A stretch of DNA of 64,000 nucleotides from Acetispira formosa (nom. nud.) (GCA_023525915.1 CP026657.1:744001-808000); one strand, 5' to 3'; counted from the first letter of the stretch, positions 8,097 through 16,795 are shown. Translations and numbers: made by a program. The notes: generated by a model not told the origin, from the sequence alone.

Positions 8097-8170
8097 GACA
8101 GTTTGTTTATGATTAATTGAAGCCGCTTACCTGAGCTTCCGGCTTCGGGGTAAAAATACCCTGGCCAGGG

Positions 8171-8830
8171 TTAAGGCATTTCCACGCTGTCATCCATTTT
8201 AAATTCCAGACCTTTGAAGACGATTAATGGATTGCCTCTTTCCAGCTGGTCATGGAGCTTGCGTTCATCAGACATATTCTGTTTCTCCAAGCCCAGGTTG
8301 TGGGTCAGGATGAGCTCGGCCAGTCTCTCAATGGCCAGCTTTTTGTTGCGGCCCTGTGTCCTGGCGCTGGTTGAGCTGCAACTCAAGCCCGTCGGCAGAT
8401 GAACGGCCCGCACTCCGGTTTCGACTTTGTTGACGTTCTGTCCGCCCCGGCCGGGGCTGCGAAATGTTTCTATCCTGATCAGCCGCCGATCCGGCGAATC
8501 AGGGTCCAGGCCGCTATGGTCCAGCTTTTTTTCCCCAATTTCAGGCAGAATGTTGATTTCGATGAACCAGTTTTTGCGGCCATGATTGGAACGCAGCGGG
8601 CTGGGACATGACCATTTGACTGACCCCAGGCATACTTCATGACCTTCCGGTAGTTCCAGAACAACGCTCTTGTAGGCGATCACTTTCCGTTCACCCAGTT
8701 TGCGTGACCAGCCTCCATGAACTTCGATCAAGACGGCCTCAGGATGTTTCTTCCGGAAAAATTCCAGATAAAGCCCCACCGCCAGTTCGCATTCGGCCGG
8801 TCCACGGCCGGAACTTATTTGAACTCTCAT
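8171..8830 (-). CDS. prfH: Peptide chain release factor-like protein PrfH
   Basis: 219 residues. The catalytic GGQ loop is intact (SPGRGGQNVNKVETGV, about 127-142), followed by a basic tail. The stop-codon-reading domain of RF1/RF2 is missing, as expected for PrfH. The PrfH family is reported to act with RtcB2 to release peptides from ribosomes whose 16S rRNA is cut in the decoding centre, so that the RNA can be rejoined. The gene begins 3 bp after the rtcB stop, so translation is probably coupled. A start at 8830 fits the family N-terminus (MRVQISSGRGPAEC). Confidence 0.93.
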   Translation of the reverse strand: MRVQISSGRGPAECELAVGLYLEFFRKKHPEAVLIEVHGGWSRKLGERKVIAYKSVVLELPEGHEVCLGSVKWSCPSPLRSNHGRKNWFIEINILPEIGEKKLDHSGLDPDSPDRRLIRIETFRSPGRGGQNVNKVETGVRAVHLPTGLSCSSTSARTQGRNKKLAIERLAELILTHNLGLEKQNMSDERKLHDQLERGNPLIVFKGLEFKMDDSVEMP

Positions 8831-8833
8831 TTC

Positions 8834-9898
8834 TCACCCCTTGTAAGTTAACAGGGGCCGTAAGGTGGCCACCACTTCAGCCAGGCCGTTGTCCACCAGG
8901 GCGGCGATAACCGCGACGATGTTTTTGTAGGCCTCCGGCGCTTCCTGAAGCGAAAGGTCAGCGTCACGACAGACGACCCGGCTTTTCAGGGCCGTACGCC
9001 GCAAAGACTGGCGGTCATATTTATTTTTCAAACGGCTTTTGCAGAGGCTGCGAGCCCATTTCCGCCCAGCCCCGTGCGACAGCGACCAGACGGATTCCTC
9101 AACCCTGGGTCCGGGTTTAACCAAAAAACTCAAAGTTCCCCTGGAACCGGGGATCACCGCCAAAGGGTGATCGGACGACAGTGCCCCTTTGCGATGAATA
9201 TAAAGTTCGCTCCGTTTTTCCACAAAGTTGTGCGGACAATCTATCAGGCTTTGCGGTTCATTATTTACGCCCAGCCAATCCAAAAGACGGGCCAGCGCCA
9301 GAGCCCGGTTCCGGGCCGCCCACATCAGGGCCTGCTCGTGGAGGGCCAGATATTCAGCCGCCTGGGGAGTGTCGGCCGCATAGCCGGTTTCACAATCAAA
9401 GGCGGACATGATTTTCTGGCCAAAGCCGCGCGAGCCGGTATGCACCAGGGCCAGGACCTGATCGGGCTCAAAGTCCAGTTCCGCAAGAGCGTTATGATCC
9501 ATCACCTCCTCAAGCTTTTGAAACTCAACGAAGTGATTGCCCCCGCCAATGGTGCCCAGGTTATAAATGGGCGACTGTTCAACAAAGGGGTTGTCGAAAG
9601 GCAGGTCATCCATTTCGCGGATGTTGGCCAGACGCGTCTCCCACTTATCCAATTTCAATTTGCGGAGCAAAAGGCCGGTGTTGAAAAGCCCCATGCCGCA
9701 GCCGATGTCCCCGCCTATCAGGTAGGGATAGATGTGATTTTCAGCCGCCGCCGCCAAACCGACCGGGCTGCGTCCGGCATGAAGGTCCGGCAGTCCGGCA
9801 ACCTGGACCATGGCCGGATAACCGGCGATTGACTGAAGCTGTTTGAGAGCGGCGCTCTCCATCCAATTTGACTCATTGGTAAAAATTCTGATGGTCAT
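8834..9898 (-). CDS. rtcB: RtcB-family RNA ligase (RtcB2 type)
   Basis: 354 residues; joins 2',3'-cyclic phosphate and 5'-OH RNA ends with GTP and Mn2+. Visible metal and active-site motifs are LPDLHAGRSPVG, the DIGCGM metal site, GTIGGGNHFVEF, LVHTGSRGFG and the SHGAGRKWARS histidine loop. The short form and the prfH partner place it with RtcB2 rather than the longer housekeeping RtcB. ATG 9898 is chosen because AAGGA lies upstream and the protein then starts MTIRIFTNESNW, like its relatives. A longer in-frame reading to 10033 runs through the upstream terminator and is rejected. Expression is probably controlled by the leader at 9952-10123. Confidence 0.92.
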   Translation of the reverse strand: MTIRIFTNESNWMESAALKQLQSIAGYPAMVQVAGLPDLHAGRSPVGLAAAAENHIYPYLIGGDIGCGMGLFNTGLLLRKLKLDKWETRLANIREMDDLPFDNPFVEQSPIYNLGTIGGGNHFVEFQKLEEVMDHNALAELDFEPDQVLALVHTGSRGFGQKIMSAFDCETGYAADTPQAAEYLALHEQALMWAARNRALALARLLDWLGVNNEPQSLIDCPHNFVEKRSELYIHRKGALSSDHPLAVIPGSRGTLSFLVKPGPRVEESVWSLSHGAGRKWARSLCKSRLKNKYDRQSLRRTALKSRVVCRDADLSLQEAPEAYKNIVAVIAALVDNGLAEVVATLRPLLTYKG

Positions 9899-9951
9899 AC
9901 AATCCTTAAAGGGTATGGACCGGATAAAAGCTGCCGAAGAATTTTGGGCAT

Positions 9952-9978
9952 AAAAAAAGCGCGGCCAAATGACCGCGC
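9952..9978 (-). terminator. Leader terminator (attenuator) upstream of rtcB
   Basis: GC-rich hairpin (GCGCGG/CCGCGC) followed on the minus strand by seven T, located between the leader ORF stop (10005) and the rtcB start (9898). An outer, imperfect pairing of flanking GCCG..GAATTT..GGGC with GCCCAAAATTC..CGGC could compete with it or extend it. It could also simply end read-through from the BCCT gene upstream. Confidence 0.75.
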
Positions 9979-10004
9979 CCCAAATTCCCGGCTTCTCAGT
10001 CCGG

Positions 10005-10061
10005 TCAGGAAATATGGTGATCATTACTGCCAAAATCCAATATCATTCTTTTTTCAGACAT
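10005..10061 (-). CDS. 18-residue leader peptide upstream of rtcB-prfH
   Basis: ATG to TGA, reading MSEKRMILDFGSNDHHIS, with a strong GGAGG site 8 bases upstream. It lies between a sigma-70 promoter and an intrinsic terminator, the layout of a translation-coupled attenuator. There is no run of a single amino acid codon, so it does not look like classic amino acid attenuation. Part of its ribosome site and the A of its ATG are inside an 11-bp inverted repeat. That it is translated is inference. Confidence 0.5.
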   Translation of the reverse strand: MSEKRMILDFGSNDHHIS

Positions 10062-10071
10062 AATGATCACC
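10016..10071 (-). promoter_or_regulatory. Hairpin over the leader ribosome site
   Basis: Perfect 11-bp inverted repeat: TAATGATCACC at 10061-10071 and GGTGATCATTA at 10016-10026. In the transcript it pairs the end of the Shine-Dalgarno and the start codon of the leader ORF with the ORF's own 3' half. It could act as an RNA switch or, as DNA, as a regulator dyad. Confidence 0.6.
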
Positions 10072-10095
10072 TCCCTTTCGGATAAATTTTAATCA

Positions 10096-10123
10096 ATCAT
10101 AATCAGAAACGCAAATTTGTCAA
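10096..10123 (-). promoter_or_regulatory. Sigma-70 promoter of the rtcB-prfH operon
   Basis: On the minus strand TTGACA (10118-10123), 16 bp, TATGAT (10096-10101). The predicted transcript start is near 10089, about 28 nt before the leader ATG. Confidence 0.75.
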
Positions 10124-10144
10124 GATTTTTTTAACGGAGTAATT

Positions 10145-11689
10145 TCATGCCCGCCGCGCTGACGGACAATCGCGAAACTCCTTACGCAGGCAATGGACAG
10201 TATTGACGAGCATCAAAATCAGAATGAACAGAAATGGCATGGCGGCGACCATCGAAGAATTGCGCAGAGCCTGCATACCGCCTACCCATAAAAACAAAAG
10301 TGCGTTCAGGGAAATGAAAATCCCCCAAAAAGCCCGGTTGCCCAGCGAAGGTTCAGACTGCCTGGCCCCGCTGGACATGACCGCGAGAACATATGTGCCG
10401 GAATTTACAGAGGTGACGATAAGAGTCATGCTCAGGCATAGAGTAACGAATATGGTTATACTGGAAGCCGGCGCTTCAGAAAGAAAAATGAACAGCGATT
10501 CATCAGAACTGCTGACCATCGATTGCGCGGTTTCAACTGTAATCCTGCCGCTAAGTGTCCAGTCTATAGCCGTGCCGCCAAAGAAGGCGAACCAGATAAA
10601 ACATAACACGCTGGGGGCGAAAAGGCAGGCCAGGATAAATTCCCGAATGGTCCGGCCTTTGGAGATACCGGCCAGGAACCCGCCCACAAAGGGAGCAAAA
10701 GCCAGCCACCAGGCGAAATACATAACCGTCCAGCCGCCGACCCAATTGAAGCCCATCTTCTCCGCAACTTTGCCGGAAGAATCCAGGAACAGACTGGCGG
10801 GTATGATTTTGTCGAAATAGGAGCCTATGGCCTCCAGCATTAATTGAAGATTATAAACTCCGGCCCCCACCATGACCACAAAGACAATCATGATCAAAAC
10901 CAGCCATAAATTCAGGTCGCTGATGACCTTTATGCCCCTGGCCACCCCCTTCAGCGCCGACACGGTTGAGAGCAGGCCGATAAGCAGAATTGTCGCCGCT
11001 ACCAGGGTTATGCCGGGCTTCAAGCCGTATTGGCGGGCGAAGCCGGCGGAAAACTGTGTGGCGGCAAACCCGGCCGAAGTGGCGACACCGCAAAGAGTGG
11101 CCACTATGGCAAAGATATCGATGACCTTGGCGACCGGCCCGTTCAGCCTTTCGCGCCCCAGCATCGGCTCAAAACAGGAACTGACCCGGTTGGGCAGACC
11201 ACGGCAATATTGGAAATAAGCGATAGCCAGACCTGAAGCGCAATACAAAGCCCAGGGATGTATGCCCCAATGGATATAAGTGAGCCGCAGCGCATCGGGA
11301 GCGGCCTCAGGAGTGCCGTTCTCATAAAATGGCGAAGCCAGAAAGTGGGTCATGGGCTCATTGACCCCGAAATACAGCAGCCCTACCCCGATACCGGCCC
11401 CGAAAAGCATGCCCATCCAGCTCAGAAAACTGTATTCAGGCACATCATCCGGCCGCCCCAGCCTGATACGGCCAAACCGGCTAAAAGCCAGCAGCAACAG
11501 GGTGATCAAGATGAAAGTGGTCCCCAGCAGATAAAGCCAGCCCAGGTTTGAAAATGTAAAGTCAAGCGTGGCGCTGATAGTTTTTTCAGCGATGGAAGGC
11601 GTCAGGATTATAAACAGGAACAAGGCCAGATAAATTGAAGCGGAACCGCAAAAAATTACATTGTCGACATCACCCATCAGTTTCTTCAT
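10145..11689 (-). CDS. BCCT-family quaternary amine transporter
   Basis: 514 residues with about 12 membrane segments. BCCT signatures are visible: the glycine-rich GMLFGAGIGVGLLYFGVNEP stretch, HWGIHPWALYCASGLAIAYF, and the Trp-rich substrate region WTVMYFAWWLAFAPFVGGF. The family moves betaine, choline, carnitine and similar compounds. It is the third gene after mttB and an MFS carrier, so import of a methylated amine for demethylation is the likely role. The start ATG has GGGAGGAC upstream. A 136-bp spacer separates it from the MFS gene. Confidence 0.93.
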   Translation of the reverse strand: MKKLMGDVDNVIFCGSASIYLALFLFIILTPSIAEKTISATLDFTFSNLGWLYLLGTTFILITLLLLAFSRFGRIRLGRPDDVPEYSFLSWMGMLFGAGIGVGLLYFGVNEPMTHFLASPFYENGTPEAAPDALRLTYIHWGIHPWALYCASGLAIAYFQYCRGLPNRVSSCFEPMLGRERLNGPVAKVIDIFAIVATLCGVATSAGFAATQFSAGFARQYGLKPGITLVAATILLIGLLSTVSALKGVARGIKVISDLNLWLVLIMIVFVVMVGAGVYNLQLMLEAIGSYFDKIIPASLFLDSSGKVAEKMGFNWVGGWTVMYFAWWLAFAPFVGGFLAGISKGRTIREFILACLFAPSVLCFIWFAFFGGTAIDWTLSGRITVETAQSMVSSSDESLFIFLSEAPASSITIFVTLCLSMTLIVTSVNSGTYVLAVMSSGARQSEPSLGNRAFWGIFISLNALLFLWVGGMQALRNSSMVAAMPFLFILILMLVNTVHCLRKEFRDCPSARRA

Positions 11690-11824
11690 ATCGTCCTCCC
11701 TAAAAACTCCGAGCGGGGGTCATGAGCCGGCCTTCTCTGGCTGGCCGCCGAGGCCGGAGGGCCTCCTTGTCCCCCGGCCTCAGCCAATAAATCCAGGCCA
11801 GCCATGTGCCGCCATAGCTGAACG

Positions 11825-13126
11825 TCAGGCTTCACCGGCCAACGCGGCCCCTGGCGCGTCCGGGGCGGCCAGGGCCTTTCTTTCCGCCCTTTTCTTCAGA
11901 ATCAGCGCCGCGATTATTCCCAGCACCGACCAGACTCCGAGCCAGGCCAGCATCATGTTGAAGCCGATTTCAATATTGCCTAAAGTCTCGCCATAGTGCA
12001 GAAACCGGCTGACGACCGCCGGGGCGAAGATATCCGGGGTCAGGGCTATGAGCGAAATAACCCCGGTGGCCATGCCGGTCCTGGCCAGAGGTATGCCGGC
12101 TTCATCCATGATCGACCAATAGGTGGCTTTGACCACATTGACAAAATAGGCCAGCAAAACCGTAATCACGATACAGACGGCCACCGCCCTTGAGGTCAGG
12201 AAAATGCCGGCCACGCAGATTGCTATCGAGAGATAGGCGAAGAACATCCCCTTCCCTTTTGATCTGAATCTGTCCATGATAAACCCGCCGGTAAAACCCG
12301 CGATAAAGACGATGAAAAAACTTCTAATGATGGATAAGGTGCTTGAAAGCTCATCGGAAATAAGCAGCACCCGGGTACAGTAAGTGCCTATATAGCCATT
12401 GACGGTCGCCCAGATGGTGTAGCCGCACATGATCACGAAAATACAGATCCAGGTTGAGGAACTCTTGAGTGTGGCGGCAACAATATGTTTTATGTTTTTA
12501 TCATTTTTGGCGGCAGCGGCATCTTGATCCTCCGCGCCTGGCTGCCGGTCAAAATCAGGCACCAGAATGATTACCGCCACCATTAAAACCGCGAAAGCGG
12601 CGGCGTTAATAAAAAGCGCGGCCCTGAAACCGGCGGCAACCGTTGCGAACATAGACATCGCACCCAGACAGGCAAAGGCGACGGCGGTTTGGGCCACGCC
12701 CCTGATTCCTTCGCTCATGCCAAAAATCCGGCCCTGCTCCTCACTGGTGCCCAGATTGCGAATGGCTTTGAGATACGGCGACCAGAAAGTGCCCACGCTG
12801 AAAACACCATAAAGGGCATGGATGACCACCAGTGAGGTGAACCCCGGATAAGTGGAATACCAGAGCGTGACCAGACACATGGCCAGGGTCGATAGAACCA
12901 GCAGTTTCTTGGTGTTAAACTTTTCAGCCAGAAACCCGCTCGGCAGATAGCCCAGAACATTGAATAATCCATAGACACTGCCGATAGTCCCGATCTGCAC
13001 ATCCGTCAGTTGAAGGGCCTGGGCCATCTGGTCATAAAAGGAAAACCGCAGAAACGGGGTCAGATAGACCAACCCGGCAATCATGCTCAAAATGACCAGA
13101 ACTATATTTCTCTTGCCTTTATTCAT
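11825..13126 (-). CDS. Major facilitator superfamily transporter
   Basis: 433 residues with 12 predicted membrane segments in two six-helix halves and a long hydrophilic central loop at about residues 185-215 (QPGAEDQDAAAAKNDK). The loop after TM2 (GFLAEKFNTKKLL) resembles MFS motif A. ATG 13126 has GGAGG 6 bases upstream; an in-frame ATG at 13261 would run back into the end of mttB and is unlikely. It lies between mttB and the BCCT gene in the same orientation. It could export the demethylated product or take up a related substrate; the substrate is unknown. Confidence 0.88.
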   Translation of the reverse strand: MNKGKRNIVLVILSMIAGLVYLTPFLRFSFYDQMAQALQLTDVQIGTIGSVYGLFNVLGYLPSGFLAEKFNTKKLLVLSTLAMCLVTLWYSTYPGFTSLVVIHALYGVFSVGTFWSPYLKAIRNLGTSEEQGRIFGMSEGIRGVAQTAVAFACLGAMSMFATVAAGFRAALFINAAAFAVLMVAVIILVPDFDRQPGAEDQDAAAAKNDKNIKHIVAATLKSSSTWICIFVIMCGYTIWATVNGYIGTYCTRVLLISDELSSTLSIIRSFFIVFIAGFTGGFIMDRFRSKGKGMFFAYLSIAICVAGIFLTSRAVAVCIVITVLLAYFVNVVKATYWSIMDEAGIPLARTGMATGVISLIALTPDIFAPAVVSRFLHYGETLGNIEIGFNMMLAWLGVWSVLGIIAALILKKRAERKALAAPDAPGAALAGEA

Positions 13127-13214
13127 AAATCCTCCAAATGTTTTTTCTCCGGGCTTGGTCCGGGGCCACGGGCCTGACAATACCGCGCCGGTCAAAGACC
13201 GGCGCGCTTGAGTT

Positions 13215-14666
13215 TTACCATTTCTCCCAGCTCTTCTGGCGGCTGTCGAGTTCTTTGACAATTTCCGGGCTCAAAGCGGCTTCGTCAGGTGAAGCGATCA
13301 ACCCCAGGGTTTTTTCCTTCAGCCGCTGTTCAATACTTTGCGCGCCCTTGTTCTGCCAGCTTTCATATTGGAGGCGGTCAAACAGGTCGGAATAGAACAT
13401 GGATTTGAAATTGTGCATAGTGTGCTTTTCACGGAGAAAATTGCCGCCGGAGCCAACTTTATTCATCACCTCCAAAGCCAGACTGTCGTCGGTCACTGTC
13501 ACTCCATTCATGAACTGTTTGACCATGCCCAGAATTTCCTGCCCCAGAACCAGATAGGCCGGAGCCACAGTGCTGCCGTGATCGAGCCAGCAATGAGTGT
13601 CGTGAACCAGCCCTTCCCCGATGGAAGCCGAGACCAGATCCTGAAGCGCGCCTTCCACTCCGGCCTGGATATCCACCACCTGGGAGTCGGTGCAGCCGGC
13701 CGTGCCATAGAAAGGCAGCTTATAACGCTGGGCCATCTGGGCCAGCGCGCCGACCATCAGGGCCATTTCAATGGCCCCATATGAAAAGACAGTGGTGCGC
13801 ATATCCATAATGGTGGCAAAGGCGCCATAGATGAAAGGCGCTCCGGGATTGGCCATCTGATGCAGCACCAGGCCGGACAAACTTTCCGCGCTGGCCTGGA
13901 CAATGGTTCCGGCCAAGGTGGCTGGTGCGGTGCCGGCGGCCTGTATGCCGGGAAAGTTGATCAGAGGAATTTTCTTTTCAGCGCAGAAAATGATTTTCTC
14001 CACCACCGGATCGTAATAAAGAAGCGGAGAAACCGGATCGGCCAGATGCAGAAGGAAAGGATTGCGTTCAAACTCGTCCCGCCCCCCCTGACACAAAACG
14101 GCCATCTCGTAAATTTCATTGAGGCTGGCCTTGTCGGCGCAGCAGCAGACCGTAGGTTTGCGGCAATATTCCATGGCCAGACGGGAGGCCACCTTGTCAG
14201 CCATGGTGGCCGGATAATCATCGCTGAGGCCCAAAGTCATGTTCCAGGTATAGTTGTCGAGCTTATCGCACAGCCTGGCCATTACTTTGATATGCTCACT
14301 GACGCAGGGGGACCGCTCACCGGTGCCCGGATCGAGATAGTTGATGCAGTCCAGGGTGGGGCCGAACCAGGTGCGGCGGTCTTCCATGTGGACGGCCCTG
14401 GTATTGTCCCGATTACCCAGAACAAGACGATGAGGGGCTGTCCTCAGGGCCTTTTCAACCACATGGGAAGGATAGAACACCTGGTCGCCCACAATTTTGC
14501 AGCCGGCGGCATCAAGGAGCTGTTTGCCTTTGGGATGGGTTATGCGGATACCCATGCGCTCCAGGATCTCAAGTGCCGCATAGTGGAAGCGGTCCATCTG
14601 ATCTTCGCTCAAAACCTGCATCTTAGGTGTAAACCTTAACTCATCCACCAAAAAACCTCTGCCCAT
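13215..14666 (-). CDS. MttB-family (non-pyrrolysine) amine methyltransferase
   Basis: 483 residues of the trimethylamine methyltransferase MttB superfamily (TIM barrel). The frame is open throughout, with no in-frame amber codon, so it belongs to the non-Pyl branch. That branch contains glycine betaine, proline betaine and carnitine corrinoid methyltransferases (MtgB, MtpB and MtcB types). It would pass a methyl group from a quaternary amine to a corrinoid protein, but no corrinoid protein or reactivase gene is nearby. AAGGAGT sits 6 bases before the ATG. It is first in the operon with the MFS and BCCT genes, and a sigma-54 promoter lies about 206 bp upstream. The substrate is inferred from the BCCT neighbour only. 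Confidence 0.88.
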   Translation of the reverse strand: MGRGFLVDELRFTPKMQVLSEDQMDRFHYAALEILERMGIRITHPKGKQLLDAAGCKIVGDQVFYPSHVVEKALRTAPHRLVLGNRDNTRAVHMEDRRTWFGPTLDCINYLDPGTGERSPCVSEHIKVMARLCDKLDNYTWNMTLGLSDDYPATMADKVASRLAMEYCRKPTVCCCADKASLNEIYEMAVLCQGGRDEFERNPFLLHLADPVSPLLYYDPVVEKIIFCAEKKIPLINFPGIQAAGTAPATLAGTIVQASAESLSGLVLHQMANPGAPFIYGAFATIMDMRTTVFSYGAIEMALMVGALAQMAQRYKLPFYGTAGCTDSQVVDIQAGVEGALQDLVSASIGEGLVHDTHCWLDHGSTVAPAYLVLGQEILGMVKQFMNGVTVTDDSLALEVMNKVGSGGNFLREKHTMHNFKSMFYSDLFDRLQYESWQNKGAQSIEQRLKEKTLGLIASPDEAALSPEIVKELDSRQKSWEKW

Positions 14667-14882
14667 GATTCACTCCTTTAATGGCCTCAAAGACCTGTTT
14701 GCCATGATTTTGGCCGCAAAAATACCCTCCGGCCCAGACGGCCGGATAATCATAATTCCGCCAAAATCACTGTTGATGAAAACTGTAAATACTTTGATAG
14801 CTGATGGTAAAGCAATCCAGCGGGAGCCGCGTTCGACTGAAGAACGGCCGCCGCCAACTTTGAACTGATTGCTGAATCATAA

Positions 14883-14899
14883 TGCAGAATGGGTGCCAA
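14883..14899 (-). promoter_or_regulatory. Sigma-54 promoter of the mttB operon
   Basis: On the minus strand TTGGCACCCATTCTGCAT: GG at 14897-14896 and GC at 14885-14884 with 10 bases between. It points at mttB and lies in the divergent region next to a sigma-54 activator gene, which fits direct control. Confidence 0.82.
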
Positions 14900-15013
14900 T
14901 GACGTGAAAAATTATCAAAGAGTTATCTATCAGCAGGCAACCCTTTGATAATAAAATATAAAATTAATGCTTGACGATTGCGGGCGTAGTTTATTATCCT
15001 CTGAAGTGATGAT

Positions 15014-15048
15014 TTTACAAAAATATTTTTGCAAATTTTTTTTGTAAA
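15014..15048. promoter_or_regulatory. AT-rich dyad, possible activator site
   Basis: TTTACAAAAA at 15014-15023 and TTTTTGTAAA at 15039-15048. It is about 120 bp upstream of the mttB sigma-54 promoter and about 30 bp before the activator gene. It could serve activation and autoregulation, but low complexity weakens the case. Confidence 0.35.
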
Positions 15049-15075
15049 CAAAAAAAATTTAATTACGGAGAATTT

Positions 15076-16518
15076 ATGCGTCTGTCCGATATCTTTGGCC
15101 TGATGGGTCCGATTTGGGATGAATTGTTTTTCGGCGTAATAATAATCGACCATAACGGATTAATCGTGTATTACAATCAGCGAATGGCCGAGATGGACGA
15201 ATTGACGCCGGAGGAAGTGCTGGGCTATAGAATCAATGAAGCGTATTCCGTGCGCGATAAAGACAGCCCCTCAATGATCGCCCTGACCAGCCGCCGCCCG
15301 GTCAAGGGCCAGTTGATGCATTATAAGACGGCGCGCGGCCGTCAAATCAGCGCGTTCAATTATGCCTATCCCATATTCAATAATGGGGAGCTGTATGGAG
15401 CCGTCTGTCTGGTGATGGATGTTTCCAGCCTCACCAGTCAATTCATGGCCGGGCCAAGGCCGAAGAACAACAGCACTCCCCAGCCGGCTTTGCAGCCGGA
15501 GGCCAAAGTTAAATTTGAGAACATAATAGGCAAGAATCCACTGTTCCGTGAAGCGGTGGACGTAGCCAAAGTGGCGGCCATGGGGCCGAGCCCGGTCATG
15601 CTGGTCGGGGAGACGGGCACCGGCAAAGACCTCTTCGCCAAGGCCATACATGACTATGGAACCAGAGCGGACAAGCCTTTTCTGGCCTTGAACTGCTCGG
15701 CCATTCCTGAAGCGCTTTTGGAGGGGATCCTGTTCGGTACGACCAAGGGGGCTTTTACGGGCGCGATTGAAAAGGAGGGCTTGCTGGAACATTCCTCCGG
15801 CGGCACGGTTTTTCTGGATGAGATCAATTCCATGCCCTTGAGTCTCCAGGCCAAACTTCTGCGGGTGATGCAGGATCACCGGGTCAGGCGCGTAGGCGGG
15901 CTGAGTGAAAAGGAAGTCGACTTGAGGATAATCAGCGCTTCAAACGTCAAACCTCTGGAAGCCCTGGAGGAGAAATCACTCCGGGCTGACCTTTATTACC
16001 GTCTGGGCGTTATTCAGGTTACGATTCCTCCCCTAAGGGACAGACCGGAGGATATCCCTCCGCTGGTGGCTCACTTTGTTCAAAAAATAAGTGTCCGTCT
16101 GGGAAAGAATATTATTGGCATCGATCAAAGCGCGCTGCGTTCATTGATGAAAAGACCCTGGCCGGGCAATGTGAGGGAATTGGAACACGCCATTGAGTCG
16201 GCCTTAAATTTTGCCACTGACGGTGAGCAGCTCACGTTGAGGCATATCAAGCGGGCCAGCCGCTCCATAGGCAATCATGAGCTTGGCGACACGGCCAAGC
16301 CTCTCCGGGAGCGCCCGATTGCCGCCAGGCAATGGGACGACAGAAAGATGTCGCTCAAAGAAACGCTGGAAGAAGTTGAGCGTCAAAAGATTCTTCAGGC
16401 CCTTCAAATCACCGGCGGGCAAATCAACACAGCGGCGGTCGAACTGGGAATCAGCCCCCAACTGCTGAACTACAAAATTAAAAAATACAAGCTCAGAGCC
16501 AACGCGTTTAAGCATTAG
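15076..16518 (+). CDS. Sigma-54-dependent activator with PAS sensor
   Basis: 480 residues. An N-terminal PAS-like domain (about 10-120) would sense a small molecule or redox state. The central AAA+ domain has Walker A GETGTGKD (178-185), the sigma-54 contact loop GAFTGA (225-230) and Walker B VFLDE (245-249). The C-terminal Fis-type helix-turn-helix is NTAAVELGISPQLLNYKIKK. It is divergent from mttB-MFS-BCCT, whose promoter is of the -24/-12 type, so it is very probably their activator. The ATG start has GGAG 7 bases upstream. There is no receiver domain, so phosphorelay control is not expected. Confidence 0.93.
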   Translation: MRLSDIFGLMGPIWDELFFGVIIIDHNGLIVYYNQRMAEMDELTPEEVLGYRINEAYSVRDKDSPSMIALTSRRPVKGQLMHYKTARGRQISAFNYAYPIFNNGELYGAVCLVMDVSSLTSQFMAGPRPKNNSTPQPALQPEAKVKFENIIGKNPLFREAVDVAKVAAMGPSPVMLVGETGTGKDLFAKAIHDYGTRADKPFLALNCSAIPEALLEGILFGTTKGAFTGAIEKEGLLEHSSGGTVFLDEINSMPLSLQAKLLRVMQDHRVRRVGGLSEKEVDLRIISASNVKPLEALEEKSLRADLYYRLGVIQVTIPPLRDRPEDIPPLVAHFVQKISVRLGKNIIGIDQSALRSLMKRPWPGNVRELEHAIESALNFATDGEQLTLRHIKRASRSIGNHELGDTAKPLRERPIAARQWDDRKMSLKETLEEVERQKILQALQITGGQINTAAVELGISPQLLNYKIKKYKLRANAFKH

Positions 16519-16562
16519 CGGACAGTGCGATGTAAAACTTAAACTTTCGGACGTCCTGAACC

Positions 16563-16786
16563 CGCCGGAAGCCGAGGATTGTTTTTGTCCCGGCGAGGTG
16601 AAGAAGGTCTTAGTCACGGAGCCGGGACAAAAACAATCCCCGGCCTCCGGCTCCCACTCGGCCAGGCATACCTTTCAGCCATTAAGAAAGCCGACCAGGC
16701 AGCCGCCGGGAGAAACGTTTTTGCGAGGGGCCCGTGACTAAAGACCCCCGGAACGGGACCATCGCAAAAACGTTTCTCCCGGCGGC
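16563..16786. repeat. Double giant-hairpin element, copy 1
   Basis: Two long inverted repeats separated by about 50 bp. Hairpin a: arms 16564-16594 and 16621-16651, with a perfect 19-bp inner stem (16576-16594 and 16621-16639) and a 26-nt loop. Hairpin b: perfect 25-bp arms 16702-16726 and 16762-16786 with a 35-nt loop. Both share a GTTTTTG core. The loops share a GTCTTAGTCAC/GTGACTAAAGAC motif. The linker contains CTCCCACTCGGCCAGG. The same arrangement occurs inverted at 57585-57797. It lies between convergent genes and fills the whole gap. Confidence 0.9.
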
Positions 16787-16795
16787 GGTCACCCG

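Noticed and set aside
9899..10033. In-frame N-terminal extension of RtcB
   Set aside because: It runs through a terminator hairpin and has no ribosome site, while ATG 9898 has one and gives the family N-terminus.
13860..14639. 259-codon plus-strand ORF opposite mttB
   Set aside because: Antisense shadow; mttB has a ribosome site, a promoter and strong family similarity.
16563..16786. Simple terminator pair for the convergent genes
   Set aside because: Termination is possible, but arm lengths, shared loop motifs, the fixed linker and a second inverted copy show a defined repeat element.
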